64,000 nucleotides of DNA from positions 2,170,001 to 2,234,000 of the forward strand of contig JBLDXI010000029.1 in the NCBI GenBank assembly GCA_047495785.1. Reading direction: 5' to 3'. The notes under the pieces were generated by a model that made no database searches, was not told the DNA's origin, and saw nothing but the letters and a program-made list of their open reading frames with translations. Shown here piece by piece: positions 26,100-37,112 of the stretch. The position numbers were made by a program, and so were the translations under genes. Position 1 is the first letter of the stretch. Every line of letters begins with the position of its first letter. The stretch comes from Lepidodermella squamata (lineage: Eukaryota; Gastrotricha).

Positions 26100-26864
26100 G
26101 TTAACCATGTGATCACGAAGTTGTCCTCACGCACCTGTTATTAAGACAAATAAACAGGCGATCGGTGTTTTTTCCTTGTCCAAAAGTGATGATTTTCGCT
26201 AAGATAAACATGAAAGAAAAATGGACGAAGAAAAATACGCCTACGATGACTTCACACGTATTTCTTCAAATTTAATCATTAATATCTAATAAAAATAAAA
26301 TATAATTTGTAATATGAATGGGGTTTTATTTATCAAATAAAAATTATAAATTTAGGGTGAGCGGGCCGTCACCTCCTGAGGTTTTTTAAGGTTTCTGCAG
26401 TGATGTCAGTTGCTCTCCTGTCTAGAGACAAATTTCCTAACCGCCCATTTTTCGCATGTGCATTATCCTCGGCGCCATCTTAGAACCAGCTCAATCTTAC
26501 TGGTACGCTAATTTTTCTTGAAACTATTTTGACGTGCCAAAGGTCGTATTTTTGGCGTTTGTGGACGTTTTTGAATTTTTAGCCATCTCCAGCAATTTTT
26601 TTCTCCCCTGGTCTGCCTGGTCTGTGCAGCCACGGCTTTTTTGTTAGCATTCCTCATCATATTTTCACCAAGTACCTTTCGTTTCTTCCTACTCTTACTC
26701 GATCGCTTTTATCGGTAAACTTCCTGTTAGGCGAATGGTCGCTGCTGCATCCTTCACCTTATTTTAAGAAACGTTCATTGCATTGTTCATATCTTCGCAT
26801 CAACTCTGTTTCATCTTGAACAACGGAGATCATGATTGCTGCCAACCTTTTATGTAATCAAGTC
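26100..26864. other. Intergenic region upstream of the transposon block
   Basis: AT-rich sequence with one GC-richer patch (about 26360-26500). No frame, tRNA or repeat that I can support. It ends exactly where the terminal inverted repeat of the next element begins. Confidence 0.4.
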
Positions 26865-27835
26865 CCCAGACCGGCACGAAATAAGCTGAAATACGCTGAA
26901 ATAATTAAGCTGAAATAAGCTGGCAAATGATTTCAGCTTAACGTTTTTCCAGCATATTTCAGCTTAAATTTCCAGCGTATTTCAGCTTATAATTATATTT
27001 CAGCGTATTTCAGCTTATTATTTCAGCTCTTTTCAGACGAGAAAAACTTATTTCAGCTCATTTCAGCGCGTGGCGTCATGCTATTTCAGCGTATTTCAGC
27101 ACTTTTCCGTCCATTTTTCATTTTTCAAAATATCAAAATCTTCAAAGTCGATAATTTCCACTTCAAAGTCATTGATCACCATTCACATGATCAGACCGGT
27201 ATAGACAAAATTTCTGAAAAATCGAAATTTGAAATTGAAATTTCACCCACAACTGCAAAATTCGAACTATTTAAATGATTAGCAAGAATCAAACCTGAGA
27301 GGAACATTAAAATATAAAAGGTTACAAAATGGTGCTGTCATAAAAATAACTTACAAATTTCTTGATAATTTTTTATTGGATCGGGTCTTGAATTCAATGG
27401 CGAACTGACGAACAGTTGTATTTGCATATGCACACTTGTATTCTGAGGGTAATTTAGCTCTTTTCAGCATGCAATAGTTGCTAACTGAAAGCTGCCAAAC
27501 TGAATTCCCGATTATAATATAACATTATATTATGTTATATTATATAATTATATTATAATATGTTATATTATAATCGTATATCGTATATATGAAATATATA
27601 TAATATATTTCAGCTTGTCGATGTCGCCGCGTGCTCATTTCAGCGTATTTCAGCGCAGTGCGTAGATGGATTGCAAAAAAGCATGACTTGGCTAAAAATC
27701 TGCCGAAATGTGCGCAGCCCAGAAATCAGCTCCAGCGTATTTCAGTGGTGAAGAGGTCGCCATGCCTTATTTCAGCGTATTTCAGCTGATGAAATCAGTT
27801 CCAGCACATTTCAGCTTATTTCGTGCCGGTCTGGG
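26865..27835. mobile_element. Non-autonomous TIR element packed with TTTCAGC words
   Basis: The left end reads CCCAGACCGGCACGAAATAA and continues GCTGAAAT. The right end is its exact reverse complement (...ATTTCAGC, TTATTTCGTGCCGGTCTGGG), so about 28 bp of terminal inverted repeat are seen directly. Inside, about 20 copies of TTTCAGC or its complement, often as TATTTCAGCGTATTTCAGC, form two clusters near each end (26885-27100 and 27610-27820). An AT palindrome stretch (about 27515-27610) lies in the middle third. There is no long open frame, so it would need a transposase in trans. A target-site duplication is not clear (TC on both sides at most). The subterminal repeats resemble transposase-binding arrays. 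Confidence 0.75.
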
Positions 27836-28328
27836 TCATTCTACAAATGCCCGGCATTTTCTGAAGATTGCAAGTTTGATCATGCTTGGTTAGTTGTTCA
27901 AAATGAAATTATAGAGAATTTAAAAAATTCAAATGGCATGGCCGCCCAGAACAAATTTTAGTGGGTAATGTAAATATACCGCCGGTTCAGAGATGATAAA
28001 AAAATTTCCACTTCAAAATTCCCCGCAAATGTGAACAACTGGTAGGGCGCTACGGTCAAACGAAGAAAAATGAAATGATTCATACGATAATAAATGCATC
28101 GTAAATAATATGAAGAATAAAGCCTGCCGCTCTCCCGTAGTAGAAAGAAATGGCGACTGGGGGCCCTTCATGAGAAGAAAGGCCCAGGTCCGGCCTGTTT
28201 CTCGATGATCACATAACACATAACGAGTGACGAGTGATGAAACCCAAGAATCCCGAAGAAGAAATAATACCCTCATCATTCAAAATCAATTCAGCTCATG
28301 GAAAAGCTTAGATTTTGTGGAAATCGAA

Positions 28329-28395
28329 CAGCACTCAGCCCCGACTTCGATATAACACAATATTTCGTTCAATTGCGAATTTCGGGCAGCATTCT
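28329..28395 (+). repeat. Direct repeat copy 1 (second copy 29091-29160)
   Basis: CAGCACTCAGCCCCGAC begins both copies, followed by similar sequence through TTCGGGCAGCATTC. Copy 1 lies inside the left half of the foldback element; copy 2 starts exactly where the right outer arm ends. The repeat is direct while the arms are inverted, so it marks an insertion or duplication event in the element's history. Confidence 0.65.
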
Positions 28396-28569
28396 TTGGG
28401 CCGACTCCTGCGCGTTAACGCCCCTTGTCCTTTCGAGACAATAGCGCTGCAGCAAAATAATTTGAGAAAGGATAAAAGCCAATCAATTGTACAAATAAAA
28501 TAAAATCCGGAGAAAATTATTTTGAAACAGATGAAAATGCAGAGCTATATTTGCTAATCGGGAATTGTC

Positions 28570-28586
28570 GGGGGGGGGGGGGGGGG
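28570..28586 (+). repeat. Poly-G tract (17 G)
   Basis: Seventeen consecutive G at the hinge of the foldback element. Such a run can form quadruplex structures and is error-prone, so its length may be a sequencing estimate. Confidence 0.9.
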
Positions 28587-29149
28587 TCGGGAATAATTAA
28601 TCTGTTTAGTTAAATGTAGTTGTTTAACTTAAAAGTCCCAAAACTTTCGACGACGACCGTAAAACGGCAAGTTTCACCGAATAAAGCTCGACAATTCCCG
28701 ATTAGCAAATAGCTCTGCACTTTCATCTGTTTCAAAATAAGTTTCTCCGGATTTTATTTCATTCGTACAATTGATTGGCTTTTATCCTTTCCATTCTCAT
28801 ATTATTTTGCTGCACAAGCCAATTACAACACAAGTTAGAGGAACTCTCCTGGGCCTTTCTTCTCATGAAGGGCCCCCAGTCGCCATTTTTTCCTACGGGA
28901 GAGCGGCAGGCTTTATTCTTCATATTATTTACGATGCACTTATTATCGTATGAATCATTTCATTTTTCTTCGTTTGACCGTAGCGGCCTACCAGGTGTTC
29001 AAATTGCGAGGAATTTTGAAGTCGAAATTTTTTGATCATCTCTGAACCGGCAGTATATTTACATTACCTACTAAATTTGCTTTGGGCGGCCAGCACTCAG
29101 CCCCGACGTCGATATGACATAATATTTCGTTTAAGTGCAAACGTTTCGG

Positions 29150-29390
29150 GCAGCATTCCTCCTGGAAATTACCACAATGGCGCCGCATGGATCTTGGAAT
29201 TTGCGCCATTGCATCAGCTTTGTTCCTGGCTCGAACCGCTTCAGCGGCACGCGATCGCTATCGACGACATGGTTGAGCTTGAAATCGACATTGATCAGAT
29301 CGGTGAATTGGTTGCTATAAGCTATGAGTTGATAACTCAAGTTCGAAGGTATGCGATTCTTCGGCGAAGCATCAGGCCAATTTTACGCGA
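29150..29390 (-). pseudogene. Exon-like fragment next to the foldback element
   Basis: On the minus strand an open stretch reads NRIPSNLSYQLIAYSNQF, TDLINVDFKLNHVV, RFEPGTKLMQWRKFQDPCGA and IVVIS. Amino acid use looks protein-like, but there is no start and no good acceptor. It may be a remaining exon of the uncertain gene just upstream on this strand, cut by the transposable element, or a captured gene piece. No family recognised. Confidence 0.25.
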
Positions 29391-29425
29391 AGATTTGACA
29401 GGAATAAAGATAGCGAACATATAAA

Positions 29426-29980
29426 TCAAATCAAATTTGAATCCATATCGGCCCATATCGGCCGAAAAGCTTGATTCGTGACAAAGAAATTATCTGAATC
29501 TTTTATTTTCTCATTGAAATCTTTTGAGATGATTGATTCAATTATCGCTTTATTCGGAAATCGACTTCCAACCCATGGTGGATCATTGTTAAAGCGGACT
29601 GGGTAAATTTGTTTATGATTAAGATGAGAAAATAAAATGATCCGATGGTTTGCCCCCAGCTCTTCCATGGCATTGAATGGTGCCATTTCCTTCTTCTCAG
29701 TGACAATGTCATCATAGCCACCCAACGTAGCGATAACAGTCTCGTATGCATTTGTTCTCAAGATTCGGATGTTTGAACGTCGTCGCGCACTCGTTGATGC
29801 AAATCGTAAGTGGCCATCTTCCTCTGAAAATTATATAGAATAATTTTGTGATAAAATATTTGGAATTTTAATATTTAATTACCCAACTCGTTTAACCGCA
29901 ACAATTTCGGCCGAATTCAGGTCGAGCAATGTCGAAGCTACGACTACTAAAACACACAGAGAAATTGCGAACCGAACCAT
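29426..29980 (-). CDS. Candidate small secreted protein, gene model uncertain
   Basis: Exon 1 (about 29883-29980) gives a clear signal peptide, MVRFAISLCVLVVVASTLLD plus LNSA. A GTAATT donor and a TTTTCAG acceptor at 29824 make a phase-2 join. That join yields a short Cys-rich product with a CxxxC ... CxxxC pattern (TICINECATTF ... KCIRDCYR) and a stop at 29712-29714, recalling helical-hairpin peptides. A different frame is open from the acceptor to 29426 (about 130 codons: APFNAMEELGANHRIILFSH, IYPVRFNNDPPWVGSRF) and looks like real protein. It needs a weaker donor (GTTGGG) and an acceptor two bases on. I cannot tell which is right. Neither family is recognised. It lies beside the foldback element, so disruption is possible. 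Confidence 0.35.
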
Positions 29981-30228
29981 TTTTTCACAAACAAAAAAAA
30001 TCCGCATTTGATTAAACAAAAATCTTATCTTTATTTGACACGGTTAATAATTAGGTTAAAATTCACGAATAATTTGTCGCGCAATTCAACTCATCGCATC
30101 GCGGCATAATTATTTATCACGAAATCTCTGAAACGAAAAACTGAAATTCTTATCATTTTATGACATTTGAAAGATAACTGCACACGCAATATATAGTTGA
30201 TTTGAGGTCAATACTTCGAGTCGGTGTT

Positions 30229-33200
30229 TTACACCAAGGAAACAATCAAGGTGAAAGCCTGGGTGACAGTCAGCGGTTGTTGTTCGGTATTCAGCGACAC
30301 GGTTAGCAGCTTGTCCTGCGCATTGTACGTGCTATTGATAGTCGGGCACGACGTCGCTCGGCCATCGACAGCCGCCAAACAGTCGAGCGTTATCGTTTTC
30401 GGCTGGCTCGGGAAATTGATGAAAACAACGTCCGAATACGGCAGATCCGCGCCTAGTTTCGCATCACTTGCAGGGTGTTTGACCGAGGCGGTCAGCACGG
30501 TTTTATTGGCGTCTTGTTTCGAGTTGTAGACAACGAAAAGGTAAGAGCCATCTTTCACCGTGTCGATCGACTCGCCATCGTCCCAGAATAAATGACCGTC
30601 AGCGGTTTGATTCGAGCAGCTCGGTACGACTGTGAGTTGGAAAGGCTGTTTGCGCGTCGTCATGGTTGAGATGATCGGGCCGTCGTTGACACCCTGCGTT
30701 GAGACAACGGTTCCGTCGCGTTGAAGCAGCGCCGGGCCGTCGACGTTTATTGTCGTGTATTTTCCACCCGAAGTAGCGCAATTGTCCTAGCAATTTATGA
30801 AAAAGTTAAAAATCGAATTCTAAAAGTTAAAGTTAAAGTTAAGTTAAAGTTAAAAATTCGATTTTCAAAGGTTCAAAAAAAATGAAATTTAAAAAAATTC
30901 AAATTTAAAAAGTTTGATTTTAAAATTTCAAAAAATTGAATCTTAACTTTTCAGAATATGCAATTTTTTATTTTTAATTTTCAGATTTTCTAAAATTTCT
31001 TAACCCGTTAGCGCCCAGACCATGATCCCGCATCCCGACTCAAAAATGGATGCGATTTTCGGAATCTAGGCTAAAATAAATGGTATATTCCAAGCTCCCG
31101 GGAATTTTTCCAAGTTCCCCGACGAAGTTAGGGTATTACGTCATACCCTGTACTTTTCCCTATATTAATATTATCTCACTAATACACTAATAATAATCTA
31201 AGTACTGGAAAAAATCGTCAAATTTTTGACAAGAATACCATTTTCAATTTGTTTCCGATCGCCTTAATCAATCGGCCTCGTGTGGGCCGTAATGAAATCG
31301 GAAAAAATCCGTCAAAAAAATGGGGGGTCGTGAGTCTTGTTTTGACATGATTACGTAATGTCCGATTGATCGAATTGGTATCGATTTTCGAAGATTGGAA
31401 TCCCACCCTGCTTAGGTAACAGTAGAGGCCACATGCCAAGCCATACATCAGTAGATAGCTGGGATTATGATCTACTTGAATTTGGCATAGTCCGGAAACT
31501 TGGAAACCTCTGCAGAGAAAGAGATAGATCCAAAAACCACGTTCCCAAAGGGGAACATACGGCGCTAACGGGTTAACTAATTTTCTCACCAAGAAACGCG
31601 GCGAACCAGCAGTCCATTGCCACCAGTAGCCATGAGGAACGTAAACAACCGGATTAGCCTGGCCCTGCTGAACAATAGGCGCGACCAAGAAAGACTTTCC
31701 AAGCATAAACTGAACAACAATAATTTTAAAATTTGTGAAAATTCCCTTTAAAGAAAATCAAACCTGTCGGTCGAGATTGTACGTCGCATTATCGGCGGGA
31801 AATTCGAAGAACATCGGTCTAGAAAAATTATCGAACATTTTTATATTAAATGCCTGCCTAAAAATCTTTGATTTCTCAATTTTTCAATTTGAAATTTCCA
31901 ATTTTGCAGGCTTACCTTGCAACAGTATTTCCTTGAGTATTCGCCTTGTAGAACAGCGTGTACATGTAGGGCAAGATTCGGTAGCGCAAACGCATGTACT
32001 CTCGCGACGGATTGGCTACGTCAGGTCCGAAATAGCCAGGATCTTGAGGCGGCGATGGCAAATCGTTGTGGTTACGGCTGTACGGATAGAACGCGCCCAT
32101 TTGCATCCAACGCTTGCACAGCTCAACAGACGGAGTGCCAATAAAGCCGCAAATATCCGGGCCTAAATTTAAAATAATTAATTTAAATTGAAAATTAAAT
32201 TAATGCTGAAAATTTGGAAAAAAATCTTTTTTAAATAAACCAGTGTGGAAAATGCAAAATTCAAATTTTGAAATAATTTTTCAATTTTTTCAAAATTCAT
32301 GTCATTTCGGAAAATTCACCGGAGTGTGCAATGCCGAACATGCTCATTTCGAGCATGCCGATAATTGAGCGTTGCAAGTGTTCCCATTTCGAGACATTAT
32401 CACCCAGCCAATGAGCCACCTTGGCACCGCTACCAGCAAAAGTTGACCTCGACAGAACGAAAGCGCGTTTGCCAACATAGGTGCGTTCCAGCGCCGTTAC
32501 GGTTGAGCGACTTTCAAGCCAGCCGTACAAACTGTGAACGTCATACATTTTCATCTGGCCGTCGTTCGTAATAGCCTCCATGCAAAGGGTCTTATCAGAC
32601 AGACGGCTGTGCCAGGTATTGCTGTCGTAGCGGCTGATAGCATCTTGAAAAAAATTCGAAAAATTCAAGAAAAAAAATCGAATTTTTTTAATTACAGGTT
32701 CGATACGGAGGATCTTCATAGTAGCTGTTGGCGCATTTTAGTGACCATGGGGGCAAACCCGGTGGCCAGTTGAATGGCTGGTACTCGTTGGTGCCGAAAT
32801 TGCTCGGCTCATTCATATCGACCCAAATTCCGTCGAAAGGAAATTTCTGTGAGAACTGCTGAACCAAGTAGCTCCAGGTATCAACTGTCCTCTTTAGGAA
32901 ATGATCCGGAAATCCGACCTTGCCTTGAGGCCAAACCTAAACAATTAAGAAAAATTAGGAAAAAAATTCAAATTTTCCTGAAAAATGACTTACGTAACCA
33001 AGCATGACGGTTCCATTAGGGAACTTGACAAAAGTATCATTACCATTGAGAACATCCCACGGTTCGTAATTAGTCGCGTTATTCGTAACAGCCGGGTCGA
33101 TAATGATGACTGAACGCAAGCCATTGGTCTTCTTTTCGGTCGCAAGAAAATCGGGCAATTTTCCGAAGTTTTTCTCGTCGATTGTGAAATCTTTACGCTC

Positions 33201-35369
33201 GTCCATGTGATCGATATCGGAGTAGATAACATCGAGCGGGATCGAGTACTGGCGAGTTCGATTTATCGCATCTTGAACGTTTTGCAGATTGTTGTAGCCG
33301 TACTTTGAGAGTTGGAAGCCAAGAGCCCAGTATGGAGGGATGAAAGGCCGGCCAACAAACTAAAAAGGACATTTTTAATACAATTATCAAGAAAAAATAA
33401 GAAAATTAATACTTCAGTATGTTGCTGGATAACATTCTCAGGGGTCGGGCCGATGTAGACGTGAAAATCGAAAATGCCGCCGATTGTTCGAATAATGACT
33501 CCAGGGGCAGGAATTAGTGAATATTCTGAAATTCAGGAGTTAAATTTAAAAAAAAATTAAATTTAAAATTAAATCTCACCCATCGCATTCGAATTTAACA
33601 TGAAAACTCCGCTAGCATTGCCGTCATCTTCAAGTACCATGTAAAATGGATGAACGCCATACAGCGGTAAATTCTGGGGAATAATTAAATTTTAATTAAA
33701 TTTTTTTATTTTTTTTTCTCACCTCGCCAAGGCCAGGTTGATCTCGAGCGAACATAGCATGGGTCTTGTAATACAAATCGTGTAAGAGTGCTGGGTGTTC
33801 ATGTTCGCCAAGGCCATAGAACTGCTTCGAGGGCAGCGTGGTTGAAATCTGGAGGAACCGGTCAGAGTAGACAAAACCGCCGAGTGATGTGTTGAAAATA
33901 ACGGCGCCATTCGATTTGCGAGTGATGACGAAAGAGAACGGCTTTTTCGTGTACGAAAACGTGAATGCGGCCGTGTCGGGTGTTGAATTCGAAGGCTGAA
34001 GCGGCGAATCGAATGGAACTACGTAACGATCTCTATCCACGTCTTCGACCTAAATTTAAAAATTTAAAAAAAATTAAATTTTGAATTTTTTCAAATTTCA
34101 ATTTTTTTACATTTTTAATTAAAATTTGAAATAATTTCATTTCATTTTTGAAGTGGACTGACAACCAGGATCGGTGGCTTACCACTGGTCCTCCCCCGAC
34201 ACTCGGTTCGTCTAGCGTGGGGATAAAAACAAAGACTGCGCTAGGCGGGCTGGGTACACCGGGGTGAATTTTATTTTATAATTTTTCCTTCCTATTCGCT
34301 ATTCCTTGTTGTTAATCTTTGTTCTGTATTATATCGGTAAAAGAAGGAAAATATAAAATAAAGATAATGTTATGTTATGTTTTGAAATAATTTTTCATGA
34401 CGTTTTAATGACGTCATTGCTTTCTTGGCACCATTTGCGCATTTTTTCAGAATTTTTTTTCAATTTCAAGTTCTGCACGCATCCCGACAATTATGAATAT
34501 GCTAATGAGGTGTCCAAAGTTGCCCCATAAGTGTCCAAATTTAGCCCAACCGCGCACCATTTTTATGAAATCAAGGTAAAATGGGAAAATTACCAAATTT
34601 TGCACAGATATGGGAAGTGAGCCCCCTCCTCATGACCTGCAATTTTCACGTTTTTATAATTTTTTCCTGATTTTCTAGAGCTGAAAACCATGTTTTTTTC
34701 CAAAATACCTACACTTACGGTATTTAAAAAATTGATTAAAAATGATCAAAAATAATCAGAATTTTAAATAGAATAGGTAACTACGCTTAAAATTGATAAA
34801 ATTAAATTAAATAAAAAAAAATAACCAACCGTTATCTGAACATGTTCGTCATTCAGAATTTTGGCCGTCAGTAGCACGTGACTGATGGGCGGGTCGAAAA
34901 TCGGCACCGAAGACATCGGTTTAAGGTAGATCATTTCGAGAACGAACACCCCAGTCTCAGGATCGCGGCCTTTCATGTAGTAACTCGAATTTGGCATTTC
35001 AAAAACTTCGTAGCCAATACTGGGCGGCATGTAGCACGGCGGAACCTCTGGAATGCCGTTTGTGTTTTCGTCGAAGGTGCAATTTCTCGCCTGGCATTGC
35101 TCCTTCGAAATGCCCCAAGGTTGGTTAGGATAACCCTGCCGTTCTGGGAAGCAATTGATGCGGGAGAACAGGTCTTGAACCGAGGTTTTCGTATGCCAGT
35201 CGAATGATTGGCCGGTGAATCGTAAATACGCAAAAAATCCAGCCAAAACCGCGCCGAAAATGAAAATTGCAGCGACTAGGAAGGTAACAGCTCGCAGGGT
35301 TGGCCGGGGAACATAACGCCGCCGAATTCGCTTCGTACTGCCTTCGACCTCAACTAACGGTTCATCCAT
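30229..35369 (-). CDS. GH31 alpha-glucosidase with trefoil domain, type II membrane-anchored
   Basis: [19 protein letters not shown] is followed by one hydrophobic helix (residues about 30-49, [20 protein letters not shown]), then a trefoil domain ([13 protein letters not shown] ... ARNCTFD ... PPCYM). Catalytic sites: [16 protein letters not shown] (nucleophile Asp, about 32800-32840) and [10 protein letters not shown] (acid/base Asp, about 32390-32420). [14 protein letters not shown] and LFWDDGES are also present. The last exon (30229-30786) carries the C-terminal beta domain. Compared with the two plus-strand paralogues, the intron before the MFARDQP motif is missing here ([15 protein letters not shown] is continuous near 33740-33780). 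Other introns are much longer: about 34050-34830 and 30787-31590, the latter holding a piggyBac-like insert. Introns are full of A/T-rich simple sequence such as AAATTTAAAATT. It probably cleaves alpha-glucosides at the cell surface. Confidence 0.88.
30819..30856 (+). repeat. Short tandem repeat of TTAAAG units
   Basis: Several TTAAAG/TTAAG units in a row inside the same intron of the minus-strand GH31 gene. Confidence 0.6.
31004..31572. mobile_element. piggyBac-like non-autonomous element in a GH31 intron
   Basis: The left end is TTAA then CCCGTTAGCGCC (31000-31015); the right end is GGCGCTAACGGG then TTAA (31561-31576). A TTAA target duplication and a terminal inverted repeat starting CCC are the known hallmarks of piggyBac-superfamily elements. 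The 569 bp body has no convincing transposase, so it is a MITE-like deletion derivative. It sits in the intron before the last exon of the minus-strand GH31 gene. Confidence 0.75.
34150..34390. other. Possible retroelement (SINE or LINE tail) remnant in an intron
   Basis: A GC-richer block (about 34150-34265) stands out from the A/T-only intron around it. It contains TGGCTTACCACTGG, which fits a pol III A-box, and GGTTCGTCTAG, a weak B-box, followed by an AT-rich tail with AAAATAAAGATAATG and short ATGTT repeats. This is the layout of a tRNA-derived SINE, but box matches alone are weak evidence. No duplication was found at its ends. Confidence 0.3.
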
Positions 35370-35402
35370 GGTTATAGGAAAACTTGACTAGCTTGCTGGT
35401 TT

Positions 35403-35435
35403 TCCCTGTGTGTGTATAATTTTATGTGTGTGTGT
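35403..35435 (+). repeat. GT-rich microsatellite near the GH31 start
   Basis: Two short (GT)n runs, TGTGTGTGTA and TGTGTGTGTGTGG, 35-65 bp upstream of the minus-strand GH31 start codon, in the likely leader or promoter. Confidence 0.6.
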
Positions 35436-35762
35436 GGTTTGAGTGAAAAAACTATAAGCGCGTGCCAGTGAAGCTAATATACCTGCGTAATTTTATGGGT
35501 TAAAACTACGATAAGGGCCTGCCCTTTTTATGAATGAATAAATCGTGGCGTGAAAGTCAGCAGTTCAATGGCGAGCACGTGCTCGAGCCTACCAGATGGT
35601 TCTAACTCGCAGTGTGCATCATAATTTTTTTTCGCTTTTTTTGTTTGGATTATCTCGACATTTACTTGCGTCCAACACACAATTGAATTTTTTATTTCGT
35701 ATCCTCGAATAAAACGATGTTGCTGTGACCTGATTGCAAAAATATCCATGTCACGGTTTGTC

Positions 35763-37047
35763 CTATTTGTCCAGCCGGAATGCTCGACATAATTCTGAGT
35801 CGGGTGACAATAGATCGGCGGCGGTTTTCCATGCTTCTGCGTAAATTGACTGACTAGGCTGTTGGCTTTGATCGGACTCAGCTGTTGATCCAGCTAGCGA
35901 GCTATGGATAGCTCTAATTTGAATTAACCGACCAGCTATGAAAACCTGTATTTTCAAAAATCAAAAAAATTTCAAATAAAATTTTTAAAATTTATTAAAT
36001 TTTTTATTTATTTAATAATTTTAAATTTGAATAATTTCACGATTTTTCTTCATTTTTTCTTACACAATTTTAACCGATTTTTAAAAACAAAGAATTTTAC
36101 CGGAAGAACTTCCAACTCTGCTCGAGTTAGGCGAGCATGTTGATCGTAGGCTTCCAGAAAAGCTCGGGCGCATTTTGGTCTATCACATTCTCCGACCATT
36201 ATTCCAGTCAAAGCAACAGTTGGCTCCATGAGCCGATGCGTGACTCGAGCGTCAGAAAAATCAAAACATCCTACAATTTGCTCGCGGTCTTCACTGCTGA
36301 CCAACAGATTTCGGCCATGCAAATCGCAATGAACCATTTGTATCGGTAATTGGCCATCAATGATCAATGGAACAATTTTTGAGTCGTAAATCTCAAGGTA
36401 CCGCTCAGCAAACGAACGCTGCTCATCAGGTAATTTTGCGATCAATTGCCGCGTGTCGTAGTAAGAAATTTTCATCAATAAATCAGTCGTGACTCGTTGA
36501 TCATAAAATGGGTTCTTGAAGGAACGGAAGGTTGTGTCAAGTCGACCCGCAAAGTCACCGATTCTAGACGCTAAAAGCTCGGTATAGCTCCGATGGACTA
36601 ATTCGCCTTTGAGATACGTCGTAAGTCGAAAACGACGATTTATACCCTGAAAATCTTTGGTGAAAAATTAAAAAAGAAATCAAGGCTGGGAAAGGCACTG
36701 ACTAGTTTCTCCGTAAACCTTTCCATCTATGGTTTTCACAATTTCTGGGACAGGGTAACCAGCTTCCTTACAGAAGGTCATGAGGGCAACTTCAGCCACT
36801 TGGTTTGGAATACAAAATTTAATTTTTAATTATGTCCTTGCTTAAATAGGTCCTTTATACCGATTTGTTCAGCATCAGACGTGAACTCGTCCTTGAAAAC
36901 TTTGAAAGTTAGATCCCCATGGCTTGGCGATACAACATGAAAGGTTCGATCCTCCGATCCTCTTTGTTCAGTCACGGAGGTGGCTGAAATTCCATAAAAC
37001 CTTTTGATTAGGTCCACTAAATCAACTCCCTCAACCAAATATTCCAT
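35763..37047 (-). CDS. HYKK: Hydroxylysine kinase-like (aminoglycoside phosphotransferase fold)
   Basis: Start MEYLVEGVDLVDLIKRFYGI at 37045-37047. About five exons: the first ends EQI with a join to VAEVALMTFCKEAGYPVPEI (36.8 kb). Then come RRFRLTTYLKGELVHRSY, the catalytic loop MVHCDLHGRNLLV with Asp and Asn, and the metal-binding GCFDFSDA. The last exon (35763-35957) begins VFIAGRLIQIRAIHSSL. The order and the loop match the APH/choline-kinase-like family, and the N-terminal FYGI...TSV...RGSEDRTFHV resembles AGPHD1/HYKK, which phosphorylates 5-hydroxy-L-lysine using GTP. His-Cys-Asp replaces the more usual His-Gly-Asp. The start codon is only 65 bp behind the stop of the GTPase-Sec7 gene on the same strand, so the two may be co-transcribed. 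Confidence 0.75.
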
Positions 37048-37112
37048 TATTTTTATAGGTGTAAAAATTCTAATCCCAAAATTTCAAAATAAATTAATTT
37101 TTTTATTGATTT

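Larger units (their letters stand above)
27940..29091. mobile_element. Foldback element (long inverted repeat around a poly-G core)
   Basis: The outer arms 27940-28189 and 28849-29091 are inverted copies; for example GGGCCCTTCATGAGAAGAAA near 28160 reappears as its complement near 28858, and GGCCGCCC at the left end matches GGGCGGCC at the right. The inner arms 28436-28567 and 28683-28812 are also inverted copies (ATTCCCGATTAGCAAATA and complement). Between outer and inner arms the sides differ, so one side has gained or replaced about 150-250 bp. The centre carries 17 G in a row (28570-28586). No coding capacity is seen. The whole resembles a foldback or hairpin-type DNA transposon. Confidence 0.7.

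Noticed and set aside
27515-27610. AT palindrome considered as a replication origin or cruciform regulatory site
   Set aside because: It is explained as the low-complexity centre of the TIR element; nothing else supports an origin.
26885-27830. TTTCAGC repeats considered as a CRISPR array
   Set aside because: Units are short, irregular and in both orientations, with no constant spacers; this is a eukaryotic sequence with TIR ends.
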